A DNA stretch of 64,000 nt from Peronospora farinosa (Eukaryota; Oomycota; Peronosporomycetes; Peronosporales; Peronosporaceae): positions 434,001 to 498,000 of the forward strand of contig CANTFK010000666.1 of NCBI GenBank assembly GCA_947646735.1. The letters are read 5' to 3'. This document shows, piece by piece, positions 43,479 to 55,442 of this stretch. Position numbers and translations under genes: made by a program. The notes below the pieces were generated by a model that worked only from the letters and a program-made list of their open reading frames with translations, ran no database searches and had not been told where the DNA came from. Every line of letters starts with the position of its first letter. The stretch's first letter is position 1.

Positions 43479-44545
43479 GTGCGTGTGGTTGAGATGGTCC
43501 TTAATATGGACTGGAGTGACTTCCCTCACCTCTCCCAACATCATAGGGAGTTGGCAGAGCATATGGCGCAGGGACTTGGTGAACAAGCCCTGGTCAATCT
43601 CTTGCATTGTCCTCCTGAGCAACATGTTGCTCAGTTGGAGCAATTCGAGGCGTTTGTGCTCGGACAGCGTAGAAACGCGTCCGAGGTAAACAGCCAAGCC
43701 ACCGCTGAGTCCATCACTAAGACTCAGGATGAGCTTTTGCGTGAGCAAGCTCGGAATGAGGCGCTCAACAGAACTGTTGAGACGCTCTCTGCCCGGCCTG
43801 CTCAACCGAGGCCCATTCGGATGGACCCTCCGAAGTTCGATGGAACTAGCTCTCACACGATTGTTCACTGGTATTAGCAGTGGAGCAATGTGGAGTGGCG
43901 CAGCTCATCGAAGACGACACCAGAATGGTGTCGTATGCCATGTCCAACTTGCTTGGCAAAGCGTCAGAGTGGGCATACTCTGCGCTGATGGCTAATGCTG
44001 ATGCATTTCCATCATGGGCGATCTTTAAGGCAAAGATTCGCGCCATGTGTCAGCTGCCTTACAACGAAGTGTTGCTTATGGCGCGCTTCTTAGAAGCACG
44101 ACAGGCGAAACGCTCTCTGCAAGAGTTTGTGCAGGAGATGCGTTCGCTGTCGGCGTCCATCAATGGGGAACCGATACCAGAGCGCATCAAGGTAGCCACG
44201 TTCATGAATGGACTTAGGAACGGCCCATCGCGTCAGGCCCTTTTCAGAAAGGTGCCAGCGACGATGAAAGAGGCCATTGACATTGCCTTAGTTGAGGAGC
44301 AATCCTACAACAGCGCCTCGGCGACAGCCTATTACAGGCCGTCGTCCGAGAGGTCTGATGCCACTCCTATGGAGTTAGGCAATGCAGATGTGGTCTGTTA
44401 CAAGTGCGGCAAGCGAGGCCATATGATGGCTCGCTGCTACGCCAAGGTATCTGCTGGTGCTAAGGCAGCCAGCAAAAGGTCTCCCAACCCGAAGGGAGGT
44501 GCGAAAAACCAGCGTGCACGACGCACGGGTTCAGAACCTGCTTAA
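43479..44545 (+). pseudogene. Element E gag, one-base frameshift
   Basis: Gag starts at ATG 43479 or 43494, 45-60 bp after the LTR. The N-terminal part (FPHLSQHHRELAEHMAQGL, MDPPKFDGTS) ends at 43877. The rest, from 43880, is in another frame because one base is missing near 43873 compared with element A (ACTGGTATTAG against ACTGGCTATTAG). The capsid C-terminal region and the zinc knuckle CYKCGKRGHMMARC (about 44398-44440) are intact, followed by a basic tail and TAA at 44543. Retropepsin follows in a different frame, so the family may use a frameshift or reinitiation to make Pol. Confidence 0.9.
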
Positions 44546-44547
44546 TA

Positions 44548-47500
44548 TTGGTCGGGAAATGTAGGAACACAGTGGGGGCGGGATGCCCTACTGTCGCGGA
44601 CTCTGAAGCTACCCCTAAGTTCAGAGTGATCGAACAAATGGATAGCATATTTCCTGAGGTTCCGAAAGGTCGGACCTCAACCCTTTTGGTCTATAGCGCT
44701 CGAGTACGAGGCTATGACCAAGTGATGACCCTTCTCGTTGATTCGGGTGCATCACAAAACTTTGTGAAACTCGCGGCTCTGAAAAAGAGACCGGCGAGTT
44801 ATGAGTCGCTTTGCCAGGATGGCAAGCGAGAAGAGGCGATCTTTCGTTTAGCGAGCGGCGCCCTCGAAAAATCCGAGGGAGTTCAAGTTGAACTCGCCTT
44901 CAGTTTTAGTGACTTCTCTTGTAAAGAGAAGTTCGCAGTGCTAGGTATGGAGAGTCCGTATGACCTCATCCTAGGCATGCCTTGGTTGGCTAAACACCAA
45001 CCATGGATAGACTGGCGTACACGCACAGTCGCTAGCTCTACGCAAGACACCGGAAAGGATGTGCTCTTGCGAGAGGCTTATGTGATTGATGCTGTGTCCA
45101 ACACAGTCGAGGGTGCGATGACGGTATGTCAATCGACACCAGGAACTACCCAGCTCGAAAAGAGTGGTGTAGCTGGAAGTGCACTGGCGTAAAGCCAGGT
45201 GACACATATTCCTACCCAGGTCGAAGAGACTGGTGTAGTGAATGGGGCGATGACAAGTAGTCATGCGTCCAATAGTCCTGCGCAGAGCCGACAGCCTGTG
45301 GCAGTTGACGGTGGGCTGACAGGAAGTCAAGCGCCACAAGAACCGGCACAGAGCCAAGCGCCTGGTGCGGTTAGAAGGAGTGCGTTGGCCATAACAGCAA
45401 CGACACTATTTTTCAGGTCAAAGGTCGTGGTGACTCGAAGAACGAGCACCAGACGTATTAAGACGATCAAGGGCACGTCGAAACGAGTGACCCTTGGATC
45501 TGTCTCGGTCTGAGAGGACGGACATACGAACGAGTTGTTCGAGGCCGTCGAAGACAAAATACCGGAGGCATCCTCAGTTGAGGTGCTCCAACTTGTCTTG
45601 GCATCTGCCGAGGAGATAGTAAATCTCTCGGAGATGACGTGGGATCTGTTACTGTCCGAAAAAAAGGAAGGAAAGATCCACGAGATAGTCGCACCAGTTC
45701 CAGAAGAGAACGTGGTGGACTGTTGCTCTTCATCCACAGTGGATGAGAGCGTCTTGGAGACCGACAAAAAGAAACGGTTCGCTGCTAAAGGCTGGGATGC
45801 CTTGAAGGACAGCCCGTTCTATGATGTTCTGTGGAAACACCGTGATGTGTTTCCAGCAGAAGTGCCGAGCCGCCTACCGGCCGATAGGGGCATCAGGCAC
45901 GAGATTGACCTGGAACCTAGCACCAAGTATTGTGTGACCAGGCAATGGCCGTTGCCGAAGGAACAAGTCGATTACATCGATGAGTTCTTCGACAAGCGAG
46001 CCAAGGCGGGACATGTACGTGAGAGCAAGTCGCCTCACTTCAGCCCGACCTTCTGTGTGCGTAAAGCAACAGGTGGGTGGCGCGTGGTTCATGCTTATAA
46101 CAAGCTAAACACGGCCACCATTCTGGCTCAAACGCCGATCCCGCGGAAAGATGTTTTGTTGAATAGCATGGGAAATTTAGCTATCTTTTTCGCGTTGTAT
46201 CTGAAGGATGGCTACTATCAAGTTCTCATCAGCGATACTGATGTAGTCAAAACGGCAGTAAGCACTCCAAACGGTATGCTGTGGGAGTGGCTTGTGATGG
46301 TACAAGGGTTGAAAAATGCTCCGGCAACATTCAACCGAGTGGTGGCTCACGTGTTGCGTCATCACCGTGCCTACGCGCCCCATTACTTTGATGATGTATT
46401 CGTGCATAGTAGGGCGGAGGACGGTCTGAGCGCGATAGAGTCGCACAAGCGTCATTTAGACGCTGTGTTGCAGACTCTGAGTGACGCCCAATTATACGTG
46501 AACTTGCAAAAGTGCGTAATAGGGGTCCCCGAGATACCGGTACTGGGCTGCATCGTAGGTGCACATGGTGTACGAGCAGACCCAGAAAAGGTAGAGGCTG
46601 TAAAGGAATGGCCAGTCCCAAGACATGTGAAGGATCTGCGCCAATTCCTTGGGCTCGCTAATTACTTGCATAAGTACAGCAAGAATTATGCGGAGCAGAC
46701 CAAGCCATTGTCTGACCTTTTTAAAAAGGATACAGAATGGACTTGGTCAAAGGAGCAAGAAGATGCGTTCACATCAGTGAAGCAATCTTTTGTAGAGGCA
46801 CCGGTCTTGGCATTGCCAGACGCGGATAAGCCCTTTTGCGTCGTCTGCGATGCAAGCAATTTTGCAATCGGCAGCGCGCTCATGCAGAAGGATGATAACG
46901 GCGTTGACCGTGTCATTTCTTATCAGTCTCGGCTTTTAAAAGCTGCCGAGCTAACTATCCTGTGCATGACAAGGAGATACTTTCAATTAAGTATGCCCTT
47001 GTTAAGTTTCGGGTGCACCTCTTGGGCACCGAACCTTTTGTGGTTTATACGGATCACGCATCACTGCGGACCGCTATAAATTCACCGCACCTCTCGCCGA
47101 GAATGGCGAGATGGCTAACATTCTTCTCTGAATTTAATTTCAAAGCTGAATATAAGCCGGGTAAATCGAATGTCTTGGCTGACGCGTTATCGCGCAGACC
47201 ATACTTCGAGGCAAGACACCAGGATAGTGTGTCTCGTGCGGAAGCACAAATTGGCAGCCATGAAGGCCTACCATGTGACGAGCTCAATGGCCTCCGATAT
47301 CAAGGAGTGTTACAGTCAGGACAAACATTGTCGCCTTCTGTTGGATCATTTTGGTGGACGAAAGGTTACCCTTTCGTTGCACCTCAAAGCGAAGCTAAAT
47401 CGCTTTAGTTACAGTGATGGCCTGCTATGGCATCAACTGTCACCCTGTGATCCCTTGATAATCTATGTCCCTCATGACACAGATCTCAAGCTGATGATAC

Positions 47501-49356
47501 TTCACGAGTGCCATGATGCGCCATCTAGTGGGCATCTGGGCCGTGAAAAGACATTCTTACGAGTGTCAGAGGAATTTTGGTGGCCCCACCTATATCGGTG
47601 GGTGGACAACTATATTCGCTCTTGTAAAGAGTGTCAGCGCATAAAAAGCCCACACTTCGAACAGTGCGCCACTGAAGCCACTGCCGATTCCAACTGAATG
47701 TTGGAAGTCGGTCAGTTTGGACTTCATGTTTGGCTTGCCGCATGACCATAAAGGCAGGACAAGGATCGTTGTCTTTGTAGACAGACAGAGCAAGATGGTG
47801 CATTTGGCACCAAGATCTCAGGAAAAGAGGCTGGGCTATCGTATCTGGATCATGTGTATCGACTACACAGGATGCTCGAGTCCATAGTATCGGATCGAGA
47901 TCCGCGTTTTACGTCGAATTTTTGGCGACATGTGTTCGAGCTGCTGGGTAGCAAGCTCCACATGTCAACCGCTGATCATCCCCAAACTGATGGCCAAACA
48001 GAACGTGCCAATCGAGTTGTGGCGGATGTGTTGCGTACGGTAGCGACATCTAAAGATGGAGCAAGCAATTGCCATTCGTGGAGCTCGCTATTAATAATAG
48101 TGTTCACGCCAGTACGGGTGAAACACCGTTTTACATTAACGGACTGCGTCATCCTCGAACGCCAGTCTCGTTTGTACGCAGCCCGAGTCTTAGTGGGGGA
48201 GGGCCCCTCACTTCGCTCGGTGCGAATGCCAAAGAGGGCCAAGGTTTCCCTAGTGACACTGCTACTCTAGCAGTGGTCACGACACCTATACGTGTCACAA
48301 AGGAGGCACGGCAAGAATGCCAGTGCTCCTTGACGATGACACTATAGTGTTATCAACAGCGTCGACCCATGAACGACCTCTTGGAGGCGTCATCGGCGAG
48401 CTGGATGCTAAAAGCGTGAGCGAAGATCACCGCTTTGTGGATGAGCGATTAGCCATCACACGTAAAGTCCGTGACGCGATGGCAAGCGCACAGGACAAGC
48501 AAAACAATATGCAGACCAGCATGGTCGCAAAAACAATGAACACTTTAGTGTGGGGGACAAAGTGCTTTTAAGTACTGCTACCCTACCTAAACATGCAATT
48601 CCTGTACTACCTGGTGGTACTACTAAGCTATTGCCCCGATTCATTGGGCCCTTTACAGTGGTTGAAGAAGTTGGAGATCTAAATTAGAGGCTCATTCTCC
48701 CACCGTATATGAAGACGCACCCCGTATTTTACGTGGGTCGTCTGGAACGGTATGTTGATCCAGAAGAGATCACATATCCACATCGGTCTAACGAGACCGA
48801 TGGTGACTTCGACTGTGTGTCGAGCGTCGCGACCCATCAGGCGACGAGGAAGCCGAGAGGCTCCCCGTATACGAACGAGGCGATAGAGGACTCGGCGATC
48901 GAGGAGGACTCCGCGCTTGACGCGGGTCTCTCATCACCAGTTGCTCTAACAGATCCAGCCGAAGCTTCAGGCGGTCATACCCCTGACGGTCCCTCGCCCT
49001 CACATCGCGCAGATCCGAAGTCAGTCGCGAGACTTGACTCTCGACATCTTTCACCTGCCTCTTCAGCGCAGCGGTCTCAGCCTGCGACTGAACAGTAGCA
49101 GGGTAGACAGCCACGAGTAGGTGGACGTAATCGCCACTCCTATCGGGCGACACCTGTGTTGGTGGACACGGAAGGGAATACGCACTTCCTTGTTGGAAGG
49201 CTGTTGGCCCACCGGTTTGTGAAGCGAAAGCTCCAAATCCTTGTCCAGTGGAAGGGTTACCCAACGAGCTTTGACTCGTGGGAGCCTTTGGACGCTTTGC
49301 GCGTTGACGTGCCTGGGCTGGTGGCTGCTTATGTGAAGCAGCACCAGCTGTGCTAG
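44548..49356 (+). pseudogene. Element E pol (protease to chromodomain), broken
   Basis: Retropepsin (LLVDSGASQNFV) is in 44548-45192. The same frame continues through stops TAA 45190 and TGA 45511 into the 514-codon frame 45535-47079 with RT (PIPRKDV, catalytic YFDDVFVHS) and RNase H (VVCDASNFAIG). A one-base loss near 46950 disrupts RNase H, which resumes in 46962-47408 (YTDHASLRT). The integrase HHCC domain (GHLGREKTF, CKECQRI) is in 47170-47697 and the core (SDRDPRFTSNFW, HPQTDGQTER) in 47854-48060. The chromodomain (LQILVQWKGYPTSFDSWEP) is in 49156-49356. The catalytic residues I checked are present, but the product cannot be one polyprotein. Confidence 0.9.
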
Positions 49357-49417
49357 GTCCGGAAGGACTAGCAGAAGAAGCGTGGCGAGAATTTATTGGG
49401 GGTCGCTTACCACCCAT
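48788..49417 (-). CDS. Antisense ORF of E, coiled-coil part
   Basis: A 209-codon minus-strand frame that overlaps the sense pol C-terminus and the whole chromodomain. The N-terminal half is Pro/Ser/Gln-rich and basic. Residues about 115-165 are a strong coiled-coil candidate (ALKRQVKDVESQVSRL, YDRLKLRLDLLEQL). The C-terminus is Ser/Arg/His-rich (RRSTHSRSHHRSR). It lies downstream of, and in a different frame from, the antisense ORF 49506-50216, and could be its continuation by splicing or frameshift. No known family. Confidence 0.5.
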   Translation of the reverse strand: MGGKRPPINSRHASSASPSGPSTAGAASHKQPPAQARQRAKRPKAPTSQSSLGNPSTGQGFGAFASQTGGPTAFQQGSAYSLPCPPTQVSPDRSGDYVHLLVAVYPATVQSQAETAALKRQVKDVESQVSRLTSDLRDVRARDRQGYDRLKLRLDLLEQLVMRDPRQARSPPRSPSPLSPRSYTGSLSASSSPDGSRRSTHSRSHHRSR

Positions 49418-49505
49418 AATTTAATGCGCACGCTTCATGGCGAAGCTGATTCGCTGCGACCGCTGTTTCGTTGCATCTACATGCAAGGTAACACGGCGCC
49501 GAAGT

Positions 49506-50216
49506 TCAGTCGTCGGCTGTTTCGTTAGAACGCAGCACGACTGGAATTGGGAAAGCACGACCAAGCGCTTTTCCCTGCATTTTACACAAAGGAAAGACGC
49601 TATAGAATCTATGAGCGTCTATAGTGGCACACTGCAAAAGTGCTGCGCTAGACCCATCCGAGTTCATCCACTCAGATGGAGGTGGCATTGGTGGCAAGCC
49701 ACCACTCACGTAGCCGCCCTCGCGACGGCGGGCTATTGAGGCCGAAGGTGTACTTGGTGGAGCTTTAAGCTCCCACCCACCTGAGTCTGACTCTCCATTA
49801 TGGATTGTCAAGACATCAGCTTGAGAAGTTACATCTGACTGAGTCGCGACTATTCCTTTCGAAGTAGCGCGCTCAGTCTTAGTCGCTGCGCTCGTAGGCG
49901 CAGACGACGGGGTTTTACCTTCGCTTGTAGGAAGCATAGATGCTTCCTCAAGGACGGGTGCCTCATACGATGGGGACATATGTCCCATCAATGCACTATG
50001 CTCATCGCCACTTTGGGGTGATGGCAGTGGTGTAGTCTCATTGTAGTCAACAATGAGAGATGGATCTTCATCCACATTATCGTGAGATGAAAGATTCGTC
50101 TCAGTGCCTGAAGCACTTTGCGACGGCTGCGATAAATCGCGGCGCGTGCGCTTAGTGCTGGACTGCATGGGTGCCTTTGCAGGCGACCCATCAGCCTTAC
50201 CACGTTTCAGTGGCAT
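49506..50216 (-). CDS. Antisense ORF of E, N-terminal part
   Basis: A 236-codon minus-strand frame starting 106 bp inside the 3' LTR. It opens with a basic stretch (MPLKRGKADGS, KRTRRD) and continues acidic and Ser/Thr/Pro-rich, including TPLPSPQSGD, and ends in a mixed segment. No sense coding sequence overlaps it, so its openness is not explained by pol. The diverged copy in element C keeps the same frame over 97 codons with one stop. Composition suggests a disordered nuclear-type protein, but no function can be assigned. Confidence 0.6.
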   Translation of the reverse strand: MPLKRGKADGSPAKAPMQSSTKRTRRDLSQPSQSASGTETNLSSHDNVDEDPSLIVDYNETTPLPSPQSGDEHSALMGHMSPSYEAPVLEEASMLPTSEGKTPSSAPTSAATKTERATSKGIVATQSDVTSQADVLTIHNGESDSGGWELKAPPSTPSASIARRREGGYVSGGLPPMPPPSEWMNSDGSSAALLQCATIDAHRFYSVFPLCKMQGKALGRAFPIPVVLRSNETADD

Positions 50217-50308
50217 GAGTACTGAGCAGACTAAAGCGGCGCGTGTATAACGGCTCGCAAGTCTCTCTGTCTCTTAGGCGATGTTTTATAAAATGTAAAC
50301 ATCGTTCT

Positions 50309-50322
50309 AAAACGGGGGATGG
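50309..50322 (+). other. Polypurine tract of element E
   Basis: AAAACGGGGGATGG directly upstream of the 3' LTR, the expected primer for plus-strand DNA synthesis. Confidence 0.8.
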
Positions 50323-50917
50323 TGTAACAGGGCATCTAGTTACACGTAAACATTAAGTAATATACTTAATGTTTGGTCTAAAAGTATTCATGATTACTTT
50401 TGACCTGTCACTTGGGTGCAAAACACAAATGTGATCCACCCTCGTGAATGTGATATCCGTGTATGGATTAATATGGAAAGGGATGACGCTAGTTGAAGCT
50501 AGGCATCATGACGTCTCAGAAGAACGTCAGTTGCGATCTTAAATCTAGATTTAAGATCATGCGACAGGATACGCTTCTAAAGAGTCGCGTATCCGATCTA
50601 TATATATAGCCAATCAGTAGTTAAGTATATATTTAGTTATAATTAATTAAATATAGCTCAGTCTTGAATTTACTTAAACGTACGCACCACGCACGAGAAG
50701 TTGAAAAAGCTTTTGCGTGACGTCGGTGCTTTAGTGTTAAGAAGTTCGTTGCACTCTCGCTTAAGCGAGAGGCAACTGGCGGTACGACTGCTTAAGCAGT
50801 CGACCAACCTCCCAACCACCCTCGCACGCGAAGGTAAGACGGTATAACCGCTTCCTCGCTTGTGCATAAGGTGTGTGCTCGTAGTACGAGGCAACTTCGT
50901 AGAAGTGACCGTCTACA
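50323..50917 (+). repeat. 3' LTR of element E
   Basis: 595 bp, same ends as the 5' LTR, followed by the target duplication TGAGC. Confidence 0.95.
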
Positions 50918-50922
50918 TGAGC

Positions 50923-51585
50923 AATCTCCTCCTCGTTTAATAACAACAGTTGGTCTTTTACAATTACTCGCAACATTTCGCAACAATAAAATGTTACCCT
51001 GTCGAGGATCCTTGTCAACATTAACCACCTTTCCAACATCTAGAGCCTCAAAAGTATTTTCTATACCATGCATATATAGCAATTAAACGGTCAGAAAAAG
51101 AGCAGTTTATACGCTAGAACAATATTATCATGTTATCGCTGATTGCTAGCGTTGATTCGCATTCGTTTGAATGTGATAGCATCGCGAGAAATGCCATTCT
51201 TGCATATTGTGCTAAGAATTGGACTCGAGACGCGACCAGCAGAGACGTTGGATGCATCGAGAACGAGCTTGAGAATATGTTACCTGGCTAGATTGCGCTG
51301 CTTGTTTCATCGACATGGTCGCGCACGTCCACCACACCATAACTTTTGCACACTTTTAACTATTACTACCACACCATAACTTTTGTTTTACTGTAATAAT
51401 AATCAAAACTATAAGAAGAAGAAGGTCGTGGTACAAGTTAACAAGTAACCTGATTGTTTAAAGTGCGTACTTACAATTGATTTTCTAAGCTGTAATTGGC
51501 TGGGTCAATTGTCTGTAGCCCTAGTAGTTTTGTCTATGGCCGTAGTATTAATGTCCGTGGCCCTAGTATTAATGTCTGCGGTTCC
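50923..51585. other. Intergenic region between E and the effector locus
   Basis: No supported gene. The minus-strand frame 50792-51082 is partly LTR. Around 51525-51590 three imperfect 21-bp repeats (CTAGTATTAATGTC type) occur. Confidence 0.4.
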
Positions 51586-51694
51586 ATAGCAATATTATAA
51601 TAAAATGACGCGTAGTACTAATACTGCCCTATGGCTACTTATGTACTTTTATATTATTCCTACAACTACTTATGTAATAGATTGCCTCATTACA
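51586..51694. repeat. Family II LTR remnant upstream of the effector
   Basis: About 109 bp match the right third of the Family II LTR (AATAAAATGACGCG, ACTTATGTAAT and the terminal CTCATTACA). The rest of the LTR is lost or too diverged. It ends about 230 bp before the effector ATG. Confidence 0.75.
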
Positions 51695-51927
51695 ATCTGT
51701 GACGATGTACTTTGTACGGCAATATCGGCCATCGAACCATAACCAATATGGTACATTATTACCGATACCGTACCTTACCGCCCACACTTAATACCTCCTT
51801 ATAGGAAAGTCTCACGAAAAAATTGTATGCAATATTTATGGTAACGTAATTCTGAATATAAATATTAAACCATCGTGTACGGCCTCCTTACTTTACATTT
51901 CCCTCCAAGCTCACCGTACAAGTATCA

Positions 51928-54900
51928 GTGATAGTTGCCATGTTAAGTGCAGCTCAAATGTCCTGCGCGCTGGTTGTCTTTGCGCTTATTATTGGCCCAG
52001 CTACAGCCGTGGAAACTCATAAGTCGACTCATGCGGGTGTCGCTTTGAATACGCTGCATTCGATTCATTTTCCGGCCGCGAGAAAGCGGCGCTTGAGACG
52101 TAATACGGCCATGGAGACGACTGAAAATTCTAAAGAGAGGCCTTTTACCTTTAACTTCTCAGAACTGGCTCCAAGCTTTTCCAACCTCAAGTCAATTTCT
52201 GGGGCGATTTACCAGATACCTCCAAGTTGGGTGTGGTTTCTGACGCAGAAATCCTCGGACGAGGTGTTTATGCTGCTGAAGCTTAAAAAAGGAACTGAAC
52301 TGTTTGGAGATCCAAACTTTGTGAAGTAGGTCACTTTTGTCAGGGCAAGATTTTCGAAAGACCCCACAGCGACGACTGAGGCAATGTTAAAGACCTTGAT
52401 AGATCATTACAGTGACGATGCTGCATTGGCTGAACTTTTAGTTGCTGGAAGTGAGATCAAAGGTTTGAAATCAATCGCTGGTCTCGCTGCAGAGTTGCAA
52501 GCGGCGCTGCTGAAAAAATGGGATAATGAAGGAAAAACGGTGGAAGAGGTGTTACAAATTTTGGCGCTGACAAAAGGCAATCCTTTTCAAAACTCACTGA
52601 TTTTGCAGTTATTTGCATTCGTCAAGCTTAAATATCCAAAAGATCCCACATTGGTAATGTTGACGGCTTTTCGAGAAATTTTCAAGGACGACGGTGCTTG
52701 GGCCAAACTTCTAGTTGCTGCAACGGAGACCAAAATTGTGAAATCCATCGCTAGTCTCGCTGCAGACCTGCAAGCGGCGCTGCTGAAAAAATGGGATAAT
52801 GAAGGAAAAACGGTGGAAGAGGTGTTACAAATTTTGGCGCTGACAAAAGGCAATCCTTTTCAAAACTCACTGATTTTGCAGTTATTTGCATTCGTCAAGC
52901 TTAAATATCCAAAAGATCCCACATTGGTAATGTTGACGGCTTTTCGAGAAATTTTCAAGGACGACGGTGCTTGGGCCAAACTTCTAGTTGCTGCAACGGA
53001 GACCAAAATTGTGAAATCCATCGCTAGTCTCGCTGCAGACCTGCAAGCGGCGCTGCTGAAAAAATGGGATAATGAAGGAAAAACGGTGGAAGAGGTGTTA
53101 CAAATTTTGGCGCTGACAAAAGGCAATCCTTTTCAAGACCCACTGTTTTTGCAGTTGTTCGCATTCGTCAGGCTTTAACACCCAAAAGACCACACAGCGG
53201 TAACGTTGACGGCTTTTCAAAAATTTTACAAAGACGACAGTGCTTGGGCCAAACTTCTAGTTGCTGCAACGGAGACCAAAATTGTGAAATCCATCGCTAG
53301 TCTCGCTGCAGACCTGCAAGTGGCGCTGCTTAAAAAGTGGAATAATGAAGGAAAAACGGTGGAAGAGGAATTACAGATTTTGGAGCTGCATAAGTCAAAA
53401 GGCAATCCTTTTCAAGACCCACTGTTTTTGCAGTTGTTCGCATTCGTCAGGCTTAAACACCCAAAAGACCACACAGCGGTAACGTTGACGGCTTTTCAAA
53501 AATTTTACAAAGACGACAGTGCTTGGGCCAAACTTCTAGTTGCTGCAACGGAGACCAAAATTGTGAAATCCATCGCTAGTCTCGCTGCAGACCTGCAAGT
53601 GGCGCTGCTTAAAAAGTGGAATGAGGAAGGGAAAACGGTGGAAGAGGTGTTACAGATTTTGGAGCTGCATAAGTCAAAAGGCAATCCTTTTCAAGACCCA
53701 CTGTTTTTGCAGTTGTTCGCATTCGTCAGGCTTTAACACCCAAAAGACCACACAGCGGTAACGTTGACGGCTTTTCAAAAATTTTACAAAGACGACAGTG
53801 CTTGGGCCAAACTTCTAGTTGCTGCAACGGAGACCAAAAGTGTGAAATCCATCGCTAGTTTCGCTGCAGACCTGCAAGTGGCGCTGCTTAATAAGTGGAA
53901 TGAGGACGGGAAAACGGTGGAAGAGGTGTTACAGATTTTGGAGCTGCATAAGTCAGAAGGCAATCCTTTTCCTGACCCACTGTTTTTGCAGTTGTTCGCA
54001 TTCGTCAGGCTTAAACACCCAAAAGACCACACAGCGGTAATGTTGACGGCTTTTCGAAAGTTTTACAAAGACGACGGTGCTTGGGCCAAACTCCTAGTTG
54101 CTGGAACGGAAGATGATAGTGTAAAATCCATCGCTCTTAATCTGCTATGGTTGCAGCTCTCAAGGTGGACGGAAGGTGGAAAAATGGTGGGCGAACTTTT
54201 TACGCTTGTGGGGTTGGACAAGAGTGGAGAAGGACTCTTTCAAAACATACTATTTTCGCAGTGGGCCACCTTCATCGAGGTAAGACACCGGAATAACCCA
54301 GAAGCGGCAACTGATGTAATCTGGTCGACCCTGGTAGCTCATTACGGGGAAGAAGGTGCATTGGCTAATGTTCTTGTAACTGGAACGGAGATTTCCCATA
54401 TGTTTAAACTCGCCGTTAGCCTGTTAAGGATACAGGTTCGGATGTGGTACAATCAGACTGAAGAAAGTGTGGAGTGGGTTTTTACAATTTTAAAGCTCGA
54501 TGAGATTGGAGAAAGGCTGTTTGATAGCCCACTATTTTTGCAGTGGGTCACCTTGATCAAGGTAAGACACCGGAATAATTCCGAAGCAGTAACTGATGTG
54601 ATCTGGTCGACCCTGGCAGCTCATTACGGGGAAGAAGGTGCATTGGCTGATATTCTTGTAACTGGAACGAAGATTCTTCATATGGCTAAACTCGCCGTTA
54701 ACCTGTTGAAGATACAGTTCCGGAGGTGGCATGATACTGGAAAAAGTGTGGAGTGGCTTTTCACAGTTTTGAAGCTGAAGGAGATTGAAGAAGAACTTTT
54801 TGAAAGCCCACGCCTGTTTATGTGGCTAGTATATGCTGAAAAATACTACCGAGCGGCGTACAATGAGGCTTATAAGGCGGTCACTGCGGCGGCTAAAAAG

Positions 54901-55107
54901 TCGACTCATGCGGTGGCTAAAAAGCGGGCTGACGAGGCGGCTAAGACGGCTCTAACAGCGGCTACTATAGCGCCTTTTGAGGCTGTTTTTTTAACCTTAC
55001 GTCGCCATTACAACGAGGGTATAGTAACGAGAATTCTAGCTAATGGATCGCAGAACAGTGACCCGGAAGTGAAGTTAGTTGCTGACGCACTGATAAAGAT
55101 GTTTTAA
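51928..55107 (+). pseudogene. RxLR effector with tandem LWY-like repeats, three in-frame stops
   Basis: A secreted oomycete effector locus, 1060 codons in one frame. Residues about 5-27 are a signal peptide (start at M1 or, better, M5). RRLR at residues 54-57 fits RxLR, and KER at 69-71 is a weak EER. A first WY-like unit is followed by nine LWY-like units: three of 91 codons, then 93-codon units from 53203, and an Ala/Lys-rich tail with a last helix. Units 1-6 are nearly identical, so they amplified recently. Stops are TAG at 52327, TAA at 53176 and TAA at 53734. The first falls where other units carry the conserved Trp. No frameshift or intron is needed. Such effectors act inside plant cells; this copy is probably silent or makes only the first 133 residues. 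Confidence 0.85.
52657..54039 (+). repeat. Tandem repeat array within the effector
   Basis: Head-to-tail units: 273 bp at 52657 and 52930 (identical over nearly all of their length, and close to 52384), then 279 bp at 53203, 53482 and 53761. The unit boundaries follow the helix repeat of the protein and keep the frame. Confidence 0.9.
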
Positions 55108-55442
55108 TGGAGCAACTGGGGGATCCTAGCAAGGTTTTTACACCTTTGGAGCTTGGCCAGACAGGTTTCGGATCCCATGATCTGCAGCTCGACTTTACGT
55201 GACTGTGCTCGGAAAAGGCAACCCGGACGTCAAGACACGCTCAAGGCCATGTAAAGATTTTGCTTCATGACATAAGCGCTTCGTATTAAACCTCTCGCCA
55301 GTAGCATAATCCGACTCTCTCTCAATGCATTAACTCACTACTGATGTCGTTCTTATTTACGAGCGTTAATCTTGGCTAGAGCGTAATTCTCAGGTCATTG
55401 CGCTAGGGTCTTTAGCAGCAAAGCTTGTTCTTCCTTCACTGT

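Larger units (their letters stand above)
42839..50917 (+). mobile_element. Complete Ty3/gypsy chromovirus-like element E (Family I)
   Basis: An 8079-bp element with LTRs of 596 and 595 bp and the 5-bp target duplication TGAGC at 42834-42838 and 50918-50922. Order: 5' LTR, primer-binding site (43437), gag, retropepsin, RT, RNase H, integrase, chromodomain, antisense ORFs, purine tract (AACGGGGGATGG), 3' LTR. The LTRs differ at scattered positions, so it is older than D. Confidence 0.95.

Noticed and set aside
52587..53126. Two identical minus-strand 88-codon frames in the effector array
   Set aside because: They are shadows of identical coding repeats; the sense frame explains the sequence.
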